A stretch of 5,771 nucleotides of DNA from the NCBI GenBank assembly GCA_902772085.1, contig CACXZL010000187.1:1-5771 (forward strand), given 5' to 3'. This DNA comes from an uncultured Coriobacteriaceae bacterium (GTDB lineage Bacteria > Actinomycetota > Coriobacteriia > Coriobacteriales > Atopobiaceae). The translations under genes and the position numbers were made by a program. Shown here piece by piece: positions 1-5,335 of this stretch (positions within the stretch are counted from its first letter, which is position 1; every line of letters starts with the position of its first letter). A model generated the notes under the pieces. It was given only the letters and a program-made list of their open reading frames with translations, was not told where the DNA came from and did no database searches.

Positions 1-65
1 CAGTTCTCCATCCACTCGTTCATCGGACGCGGCATCGGCGTCTTCTTGGGAATCTCCCAACCGGG
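1..65 (-). pseudogene. Likely severed C-terminal coding sequence of the asparagine-synthase-like gene
   Basis: Past the TAG at 66-68 the same reading frame stays open to the window edge and reads PGWEIPKKTPMPRP followed by MNEWMEN. Asparagine synthetases usually continue after the KxxLRxA helix with a block of the form LLPxxIxxRPKxGFPxP. The residues just before the stop (KYLVREAFGLL) and just after it (PGWEIPKKTPMPRP) together match that pattern, with the TAG near the LLP position. A single-base change from a tyrosine codon (TAC/TAT) or from CAG would create this stop. I infer that this stretch belongs to the upstream gene rather than starting a new one. ATG codons at 33-35 and 21-23 in the same frame have no good Shine-Dalgarno site. 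The true C-terminus lies outside the window. Confidence 0.55.
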
Positions 66-968
66 CTACAGCAGACCGAACGCCTCGCGGACCAGGTACT
101 TGTTTTCCCCTCGACGAATCCTCTCGAGGTCAATGGGGCTGCCGAGCCACGTGTACACGTACGGGGTCTCGAGCTCCATCCCAGCCGTCCCGCATGCATT
201 CGAATAACTGCCCATGGCCTCCTTGAGGAAGAAGCCCCTGCAGAACTCGTGGGTGTCGAACGTTCCGTCTTCGCGAGCGTACGTACGGTACGGACCCATG
301 ACGTAGCGCGGGTCTTTGAGCACGTGATGCGGCTGCACATAGTTGTATCGGTCGATGAACTCCCCCATCGTCCGTTCCTTCGAGAGGAGGTCGCTGAGGC
401 CGCCGTAGTTCAAGTCCGCACTCTCACCAAAGACGAAAAGGTCTCTGCCATCTTCCTTTGCCCTGAGGGCCGCCTTGTAGATCTGCACCTCTATGGAGTG
501 CATCGGGCTGCGCTTATGCTTCATGAGGACGGGAGCGAACTCCTCGAAGTCCTCCCAGTAGACCTCGACGATCCTGTGCTCCAGGCCACATTCCCTCGCA
601 TACGTTGCCGCCCGCTGAGACTCATCCGTCACCTGCTTGCCTGGCACCACGCACTTGAACGTATACGCGATCGTGTCTTTTGGCATGAGTTTGGCAAGTA
701 TCGCGGAGTCTATGCCGCCCGACAACGCAAGCGCAGGCTTCTTTCCCGCGCATGCGATCTGTATCCTGGCGCGCAGAGCCTCTACGAGCTCCTCGGCACT
801 TGTGACAGGGTTCAGCTCGCGCCGGTCGTCCCAAATCCGCGGTGCCAACCCATCAGCAAATCCACGGTTCGGGTCAGCTATGGTTCGAAACATGAGGAAC
901 GAACTCGCGCAGAAAGGTATGTCCTTCACAATCGATCGCTTCTCCGCATGAGACTCAGTCATATGCAT
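66..968 (-). CDS. Asparagine-synthase-like ATP-pyrophosphatase (no glutaminase domain), probably truncated
   Basis: This 300-residue protein carries the PP-loop ATP-binding motif ALSGGIDSA (SGGIDS near residues 83-88). It also has a second signature, GESADLNYGG (about 181-190), that lines up with GEGSDE-FGG of asparagine synthetase B and keeps its Glu and Asp. KYLVREAF near the end matches the family's C-terminal KxxLRxA helix. The N-terminal class-II glutaminase domain is absent: only about 75 residues precede the PP-loop, and Cys20 is internal rather than at position 2. Family knowledge says the enzyme adenylates a carboxylate and amidates it. In a polysaccharide locus a sugar carboxylate or an attached amino acid is a plausible substrate, but that is inference. 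The start is ATG at 968 or ATG at 962 (298 residues). Purine-rich AGGGGGTAGG lies just upstream, 4 nt from the first when measured from AGGGGG, and AGG lies 6 nt from the second. The frame opens earlier with a TTG at 986 that would consume the Shine-Dalgarno site. The gene follows the acyltransferase by 40 nt, so cotranscription is likely. The TAG end appears premature (see 1-65). Confidence 0.8.
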   Translation of the reverse strand: MHMTESHAEKRSIVKDIPFCASSFLMFRTIADPNRGFADGLAPRIWDDRRELNPVTSAEELVEALRARIQIACAGKKPALALSGGIDSAILAKLMPKDTIAYTFKCVVPGKQVTDESQRAATYARECGLEHRIVEVYWEDFEEFAPVLMKHKRSPMHSIEVQIYKAALRAKEDGRDLFVFGESADLNYGGLSDLLSKERTMGEFIDRYNYVQPHHVLKDPRYVMGPYRTYAREDGTFDTHEFCRGFFLKEAMGSYSNACGTAGMELETPYVYTWLGSPIDLERIRRGENKYLVREAFGLL

Positions 969-978
969 CCTACCCCCT
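969..978 (-). promoter_or_regulatory. Ribosome binding site of the asparagine-synthase-like gene
   Basis: On the minus strand AGGGGGTAGG ends directly before ATG 968. It sits in the 40-nt gap after the acyltransferase stop and argues against the upstream in-frame TTG at 986, which would place the site inside the gene. It does not separate ATG 968 from ATG 962, because the first gives a 4-nt spacing from AGGGGG and the second a 6-nt spacing from the distal AGG. Confidence 0.6.
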
Positions 979-1008
979 AAAAACAATGTTTTGCCGCGGT
1001 CTTATTTG

Positions 1009-1989
1009 CTATGCTTCGGCCAGCACGCTCATGATCGCCACGGCGATGATGAATACGAGCACGAGCCGCACTGGTTCAAACGTCAGCACGGGCACACCGG
1101 CGGGCACCAGGTCCATGAGAGCGTAACCGGCGTTGATCGAGGGATGGTTGGTGCACATATAGGCCACCGACGTCACGCCGATGCCTATCAGCCAGGCTTT
1201 TATGTACTTGAAACCATGCAACCGATCGAACATGCGGGCAACCAGCAGCATCCATATGCAACCGGCCACACTGCAAGTGAACGTCACGGGTACGATTCCC
1301 CAGAGCATCCTGCGCATGTTTACCGTGCCGTTGAAGTTCAGGAGGACGACGACCACGACGATCGGCACGACGATCATGGCTATCGTCGCAAGAATGCGAT
1401 GGGGTTGCATGGCAGCTTCGATGCGATCCAGCACGCTATGTCGCTCGAGCAGAACGCCCAAATGCAAAAACATCACGAAGGTCATTGAGTGAGCGATTCC
1501 CCACGGCACCTCTAGCCGCGTCACAAAGCAGAAGAGAATCGCACTGAAACCTACCGCAAGCACAGCCGCCGTCAGGGTCTTCTCCGTCTTGCAGACGTTG
1601 TCGAGCGCGCAATACATGACGCTGCTCAGAAGCATGACCGGCAAAAACCAAAGGGTGCTCTCCCCCACTGGTCCGCGCGTGGGAAAAATCAGGAGCGTCT
1701 TCAGACCTTTGATCAATATCGCCGTATCAGGTAGAGCGGTAATGGTCGCAACCGCTAGATACAAAATGCCAAACACGAAATACGGCACCATCATAACGGG
1801 AAGTCTCCGCAAGAAAAGTTCCTTCGGAGTCCTGCCGGACTTATACAAGATGCCGGTCACCACGAAGAACGCGGGAAGCAGAGCCGCGGCGTATCTGTTG
1901 AGCGTCGCATCCGCAAAATGCATGTGCACCAGCACGACGTTCAACATGCCATAACCCTTTAGTATATCTAAGTCCGTTCGTCTCGCCAT
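1009..1989 (-). CDS. Membrane O-acyltransferase, acyltransferase-3 family
   Basis: This 326-residue, strongly hydrophobic protein has roughly nine or ten membrane segments by eye. The N-terminus (RRTDLDILKGYGMLNVVLVH) fits the family pattern of a short basic leader, DxLKG and then a membrane helix ending in the conserved histidine, here His22 with His24 close by. Further family-like signs are PAFFVVTGILYK (39-50), a basic cytoplasmic loop after it, STLWFLPVMLL (111-121) and a late NHP (281-283). Known members (OafA, WecH and capsule O-acetyltransferases) move acetyl or other acyl groups across the membrane onto sugar hydroxyls. The substrate here cannot be read from sequence. AGGAAGGA (1998-2005) lies 8 nt before ATG 1989, so the start is well supported. 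The length is typical of short capsule-type members without an extra SGNH domain. The flippase lies 61 nt upstream and the asparagine-synthase-like gene follows, consistent with a polymer-decoration role. Confidence 0.85.
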   Translation of the reverse strand: MARRTDLDILKGYGMLNVVLVHMHFADATLNRYAAALLPAFFVVTGILYKSGRTPKELFLRRLPVMMVPYFVFGILYLAVATITALPDTAILIKGLKTLLIFPTRGPVGESTLWFLPVMLLSSVMYCALDNVCKTEKTLTAAVLAVGFSAILFCFVTRLEVPWGIAHSMTFVMFLHLGVLLERHSVLDRIEAAMQPHRILATIAMIVVPIVVVVVLLNFNGTVNMRRMLWGIVPVTFTCSVAGCIWMLLVARMFDRLHGFKYIKAWLIGIGVTSVAYMCTNHPSINAGYALMDLVPAGVPVLTFEPVRLVLVFIIAVAIMSVLAEA

Positions 1990-2017
1990 GCGATGTATCC
2001 TTCCTCTCCACTCTTCA

Positions 2018-2050
2018 TCTGAAGGTCCGTGCCATCAGGCACGGTTCAGA
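2018..2050 (-). other. Perfect two-part hairpin between flippase and acyltransferase genes
   Basis: Starting at the base after the flippase TAG, the minus strand reads TCTGAA, CCGTGCC, loop TGAT, GGCACGG, a 3-nt bulge ACC, then TTCAGA. That is 13 perfectly paired bases in two stems. The sequence that follows is purine-rich with no T tract, so it does not look like an intrinsic terminator. It may protect the upstream transcript's 3' end or tune expression between the two genes. The acyltransferase Shine-Dalgarno site begins 12 nt beyond the hairpin and remains unpaired. Confidence 0.6.
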
Positions 2051-3520
2051 CTACTTCTTTCGTTTCTTGCCGCCCTCTCTCAGCTGTTTCCAGAGAGACA
2101 GCAACATGCTTCTTTTCATCCATACCGCCACGAGAATGGCTATGCAAAAGACATACCTGACGATGGGCAACGGGTAGAGGACGGTAAGGATGCCCGCGAT
2201 AATCCCAAACCCCGCCAAGATGCCGATCAAAACCTTTGGATCGTATACGCGAACGCCGTCCATCTCCTCGCGCTGCACTTTCCTCATGAAGAAGTAATGC
2301 ATGCTCACGTAGACCATATAGCCCACGAGCGTAGTCCACGCGGCGACCTGATAGCCAAAGATAGGAATGAAGATCCAATTCAGCCCTATGTTGAGGAAGG
2401 CACCGACCAAGGATGCCAGCATCACCAGATTGGTGCGCTCATAATAAAACTCGAAGTCCGCAAACAGCGCATACATGAACGTCACCACCACGCTTCCAGC
2501 CAGCGGCGGTACGAGCCACATGCCCTCATGGTAGGCTTCGGGTGCAAAGAACGTTATCACTTCTGGCGCCAGTGCGACCACAAAGAGATTGGCGGTGGCG
2601 ACGGTGCCTACCGCCAGATAGGATACACGGGCAAGGTCGCGAATCCTTCCCGCCTTGATCTGCTGGTATATCCACGGATTGAGCGTGTTGAGCAGGGACT
2701 GGTTCACGATGGTCATGATGAACGAAATCGAGTACGACAGCCCGTAGATACCCGCCGCCGATGCCGAGGCAAGATTGCGTATCATGATACGGTCCGAGGA
2801 AGCCAGGGCCGTCTGAGACAGGTAGTGAGGAACCAGCGGGAGGTTGAACTTGAGCGCACGCACCCAGTGCCTCTTCACATAGAACCTCTTGCCCCGCTTG
2901 AGGTACATGACCGAAAGCCAACCGAAGCACACGAGCTGCACGATGGCCATCGACACCACGCGCGCGCCGACTTTGTCCTCGGGGAAGGTCAATACCGCAG
3001 TCACGCCAGCTACCGGCTGGGCAACTGCCATGAAGAGGGTGAGCCCTACGAGCGCACGATACCGGTACACGATGCGCTGCCGCGTCTGCCAAAACCCAAA
3101 GAGGGCATGCGCCCACGTCACGGCAAAGACGCACATGGTCATCTTGGTAGACATCCCCGTGAGCGAATTCCACAGGCTGGTGTTTGAGAGGTATATCGCC
3201 ATGCCTATGAGTTCGATGAGGGTCGTAAGACCTATGAGCGAAGACGTGTACTGGTCTTTGTTGTCGTCGTAGCGTACGAGGCCCTGCATGAAGACGCCCG
3301 CATACAAGCGAAGCGTCAGTATGATGCCGAGTAGCTCCTCCCAAGACGTGAAGTTGGAGTATTCGCCGTACTCTGCCGTCGTCAACAATCGTGCAAATAT
3401 AGGCGTGACGATGACTGCTATACCGCGTTGCAGTATCCCACATACGAGAAACCATAGCGATGCCCTCAACTGCACGGGCAAGGCTTTATACTTACTGGAA
3501 ATCGAACCAGGTAGAGACAA
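2051..3520 (-). CDS. Wzx/PST-family polysaccharide flippase (oligosaccharide repeat-unit transporter)
   Basis: This 489-residue polytopic membrane protein has about 12-14 hydrophobic segments, the normal size for the polysaccharide transporter (PST) branch of the MOP flippase superfamily. Its N-terminal region is characteristic: a first helix (LWFLVCGILQRG, 22-33), then VIVTPIFARLLTTAEYGEY (about 36-54), which matches the family pattern PIFTRLLxPxEYGxY. The C-terminus is a basic cytoplasmic tail (REGGKKRKK). Such proteins move undecaprenyl-linked repeat units from the inner to the outer leaflet before polymerisation or ligation. The start is TTG at 3520, chosen because AGGAGG lies 6 nt upstream and no ATG is near. 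It is the first gene after an intrinsic terminator, so it probably heads its own transcript or depends on readthrough. The specific substrate cannot be deduced, and the name wzx would be only a functional analogy. Confidence 0.88.
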   Translation of the reverse strand: MSLPGSISSKYKALPVQLRASLWFLVCGILQRGIAVIVTPIFARLLTTAEYGEYSNFTSWEELLGIILTLRLYAGVFMQGLVRYDDNKDQYTSSLIGLTTLIELIGMAIYLSNTSLWNSLTGMSTKMTMCVFAVTWAHALFGFWQTRQRIVYRYRALVGLTLFMAVAQPVAGVTAVLTFPEDKVGARVVSMAIVQLVCFGWLSVMYLKRGKRFYVKRHWVRALKFNLPLVPHYLSQTALASSDRIMIRNLASASAAGIYGLSYSISFIMTIVNQSLLNTLNPWIYQQIKAGRIRDLARVSYLAVGTVATANLFVVALAPEVITFFAPEAYHEGMWLVPPLAGSVVVTFMYALFADFEFYYERTNLVMLASLVGAFLNIGLNWIFIPIFGYQVAAWTTLVGYMVYVSMHYFFMRKVQREEMDGVRVYDPKVLIGILAGFGIIAGILTVLYPLPIVRYVFCIAILVAVWMKRSMLLSLWKQLREGGKKRKK

Positions 3521-3526
3521 CCCGCA

Positions 3527-3532
3527 CCTCCT
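3527..3532 (-). promoter_or_regulatory. Consensus Shine-Dalgarno site that fixes the flippase TTG start
   Basis: The minus strand shows AGGAGG followed by 6 nt (TGCGGG) and then TTG at 3520. A perfect anti-16S match at ideal spacing makes TTG the initiation codon and suggests efficient loading despite the weaker start codon. Confidence 0.8.
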
Positions 3533-3564
3533 GCCACACTGGATAATGTTTCAGTTGAACCTCT

Positions 3565-3574
3565 GACACGTGTC
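3565..3574. other. 10-bp perfect palindrome GACACGTGTC in the intergenic gap
   Basis: The palindrome lies between the terminator T tract (3578-3583) and the flippase ribosome binding site. It could be part of an operator for a dimeric regulator at a start point for the left-hand unit. It is short and single, and no convincing -35/-10 pair stands beside it: CATTAT at 3543-3548 is the best -10-like hexamer, and TGGACA lies 22 nt upstream of it, which is too far. Confidence 0.25.
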
Positions 3575-3577
3575 CAT

Positions 3578-3631
3578 AAAAAAGAGGACGGAGCAGGGAC
3601 GGGTGTCTCCACCCGCTCTTGCTCGTCCCCT
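3578..3631 (-). terminator. Intrinsic (rho-independent) terminator after the cytidylyltransferase gene
   Basis: On the minus strand a long stem closes on a GNRA-type GAGA tetraloop (3606-3609). The inner stem is CGGGTG/CACCCG (3610-3615 with 3600-3605). After a short internal loop there are five pairs (3620-3624 with 3591-3595), a single bulged C at 3590, and seven more pairs including one G-T (3625-3631 with 3583-3589). A run of six T (3578-3583) follows. It begins 4 nt after the TAA of the cytidylyltransferase, as expected for the end of a transcription unit. The opposite strand has no T run on the other side, so it works in one direction only. Confidence 0.9.
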
Positions 3632-3635
3632 ACGT

Positions 3636-4052
3636 TTATGCTCCTCTTACGGCCTTCAACGCCTTGGTGATCTGCGTAGAAGACACTCCCTTGGTATACG
3701 GGAAGTATACGATCCTGATGCCCGACGTAGCCGCATCCGCCTCGTACTCCCGCCACTTGTCGGTCCCGTACCAGTCGTCGCCCACAAAGAGCAGCTCTGC
3801 ACCAAGCTCGCGACAGGCCTTGACCTTGTCCATGTCGTACTGGGGAACCGCCGCGTCCACATACTTGCAGCTTCGTACGATCTCGATGCGGTCTTCGAAG
3901 GGTATCATCGCATGCTTGCCCTTATAGGTTACGAGATCGTCCACCGTCACCCCTACGACCAGCTTGTCGCACATACCTTTGGCATTCTTCAGCAGGTTCA
4001 GGTGGCCGATGTGAAACAAGTCGAAGACGCCTGCTGTGTATCCAAAAACCAT
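3636..4052 (-). CDS. tagD: Glycerol-3-phosphate cytidylyltransferase-like nucleotidyltransferase (TagD/TarD type)
   Basis: This 138-residue cytoplasmic enzyme is slightly longer than B. subtilis TagD (129 residues). The nucleotidyltransferase signature is complete: GVFDLFHIGHLNLL with HIGH at 14-17, then PFEDRIEIV (51-59), GDDWYG (91-96) and FPYTKGVSSTQI (117-128). These match TagD's HxGH, the EHRKLIL region, GDDWEG and RTEGISTTKI in order. The family makes CDP-glycerol from CTP and sn-glycerol 3-phosphate. Immediately upstream, 22 nt away, is a CDP-glycerol-using transferase family gene, which supports that assignment. In the last motif the TagD-type Arg is Tyr119 and the Glu is Lys121, so a related alcohol phosphate as substrate cannot be excluded. 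The start at ATG 4052 has GGAAGG (4059-4064) 6 nt upstream. It is the last gene of its unit, followed by an intrinsic terminator. The gene symbol is by family resemblance. Confidence 0.85.
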   Translation of the reverse strand: MVFGYTAGVFDLFHIGHLNLLKNAKGMCDKLVVGVTVDDLVTYKGKHAMIPFEDRIEIVRSCKYVDAAVPQYDMDKVKACRELGAELLFVGDDWYGTDKWREYEADAATSGIRIVYFPYTKGVSSTQITKALKAVRGA

Positions 4053-4074
4053 GAAGTACCTTCCAATCGTTTCC

Positions 4075-5301
4075 TTAGTTGCTCATACTGGTCGCCGAGG
4101 GCAAGATGTGCTGCTCAGTGAGCCAGTTCAGCAACCGTTCGCAGTTCTTTGCGTCTGGGTGTGCAAAGACCCTGGCCTTTATAGCCATTCTCTCCTCCTC
4201 GAAGGAATCCTTCCCTTCGAACGAATCCGCGATGAAGGACGTAAGCTCTTCCAGATTCTGGATCTTCTGGCCCGGCATCTCGCTGAACGGGTCGTCAAAG
4301 ATGAAGCCGCGCGTATACTCCTCGATGTCTCCGACCATAAATCCTATGGGACGATTCACCAGCAGGTAATCATAAAACACCGATGAGTAGTCCGTAAGGA
4401 GCAGCGACGCGTTTTCCAAGAATTCATTCAGCTGAACACCCTTCTCCTGCAACTCGTCGTCGTTGAGGAACAGGATGTTTTGCAAGTTCATCTTTTCTAT
4501 GTAGCTCATATCTTGCAGACGATGCGTCTTGATCACGAGAATCGCGTTTTGCTTCGCTACGAACGCATCGAGTTCCCTGAGCTCTTCCTCACTCGTTATG
4601 ACGTTCAGTGCGTAGCGGTCGTCTGACTCCGGCGCGTCGATGTATCGGTCGCTCATCTTGAATGTCTCCATGGCCAAGATGAGCTTCTTGCCTGCATGCT
4701 GAGGATACATGACCTTGATGCAGTCCCTGTGGGTAAACATGAGATCAAGCCGTGGCATGCCGACCATGGGAAACCGCTCCGCACCCATCTCCCACGTCTC
4801 CATCCTGGGTTTGAGGGCGTGCTGTCCGCAACACAAAATGAAGTCGTAGTGCTTGCGAACGGTCCTGTTGATAAGCCGCTTGAGCTGCGACGCGGAATGC
4901 GTCGTGAGGATGAACGTCTGCTTGGGGTGCGGCCTTCTCTTCAAATGAGGCGCCGGACAGCCATGCGAGAAGATCACGGCCTTCGCAGTCGCAACCATAT
5001 AGTCACGAATCAGACTCGGCGCCAAAGCATTCCTTTTCACAAACCGCACTCTACCCGCGCTGTGATACTTCTTGGGGTCTTCGACTATCCAGACGATGTC
5101 GTAGAGTTTGTCCAATCCCTTTTCTACGAGGTAGTCGCAAAAGACGCGGGGATTATCCCAGTAGTCAATGCTGCTTTGAAAGACGATTCGGTTGCTCTTC
5201 ACCGGCAATGCCCAGCAGAGCTTCGTTGCGGCTAGGTCTATACGCGTCGCAAGACCCCGAAATACCGTTGAGATACTCTTCTTCTTCACGTTTCTCCCCA
5301 T
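4075..5301 (-). CDS. CDP-glycerol glycerophosphotransferase family protein (TagF/TagB-like)
   Basis: This protein of about 408 residues matches the teichoic-acid glycerophosphotransferase catalytic domain along its length. It shows a first histidine motif TTHSASQLKR (His135) where family members have WHGxPLK or WHACGAFK, then GMPRLDLMF (181-189) matching GxPRxDxxF, and KTHRLQ (His260) matching the KxHP region. It ends with LLTDYSSVFYDYLL (301-314) followed by DIEEYTRGFIFD and a PG (343-344), the family's most conserved stretch. Such enzymes transfer polyol phosphate from a CDP-activated donor onto a lipid-linked glycan at the inner membrane face. There is no N-terminal glycosyltransferase domain. 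The start is uncertain. ATG 5301 has no clear Shine-Dalgarno site, whereas GTG 5289 has GGGGAG 4 nt upstream and would give 404 residues starting MKKKS. Earlier in-frame starts (for example 5505) overlap the upstream gene heavily and are rejected. The TagD-like gene follows by 22 nt, so donor synthesis and transfer appear coupled. Confidence 0.85.
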   Translation of the reverse strand: MGRNVKKKSISTVFRGLATRIDLAATKLCWALPVKSNRIVFQSSIDYWDNPRVFCDYLVEKGLDKLYDIVWIVEDPKKYHSAGRVRFVKRNALAPSLIRDYMVATAKAVIFSHGCPAPHLKRRPHPKQTFILTTHSASQLKRLINRTVRKHYDFILCCGQHALKPRMETWEMGAERFPMVGMPRLDLMFTHRDCIKVMYPQHAGKKLILAMETFKMSDRYIDAPESDDRYALNVITSEEELRELDAFVAKQNAILVIKTHRLQDMSYIEKMNLQNILFLNDDELQEKGVQLNEFLENASLLLTDYSSVFYDYLLVNRPIGFMVGDIEEYTRGFIFDDPFSEMPGQKIQNLEELTSFIADSFEGKDSFEEERMAIKARVFAHPDAKNCERLLNWLTEQHILPSATSMSN

Positions 5302-5335
5302 ATCGCATGAATCGACGAATGCGATCCGTACTTTC

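Noticed and set aside
1..35. A new gene starting at ATG 35 on the minus strand (MPRPMNEWMEN...)
   Set aside because: No good Shine-Dalgarno site. It is in the same frame as the preceding gene, and the sequence fits the end of an asparagine-synthetase-type protein better.
46..60. Inverted repeat TTGGGA-GAT-TCCCAA just after the TAG at 66-68, considered as a terminator
   Set aside because: Only six pairs with a 3-nt loop and no T tract. It lies in a stretch that appears to be coding (the displaced C-terminus), so chance is sufficient.
66..68. TAG read as pyrrolysine or as a reassigned codon
   Set aside because: The F420-like, flippase and acyltransferase genes here all end in TAG at sensible positions, and nothing else suggests amber suppression.
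249..980. A 243-codon plus-strand open frame opposite the asparagine-synthase-like gene
   Set aside because: No family signature and low-complexity basic composition. The minus strand carries intact PP-loop motifs across the same bases.
984..998. A/T-rich AAAAC-ATT-GTTTT repeat after the acyltransferase gene, considered as a terminator
   Set aside because: Five A/T-dominated pairs with no GC stem. Too weak to terminate.
1988..3187. A 399-codon open frame on the plus strand opposite the flippase gene
   Set aside because: Its translation is rich in His, Arg and Asp with no recognisable fold or membrane segments. The opposite strand encodes a clear full-length flippase with a perfect ribosome binding site. 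It is a GC-driven shadow frame.
3533..3577. A sigma-70-type promoter for the flippase unit
   Set aside because: The best hexamers (TGGACA and CATTAT) are 22 nt apart and the alternatives match poorly. A promoter is expected but not demonstrable by eye.
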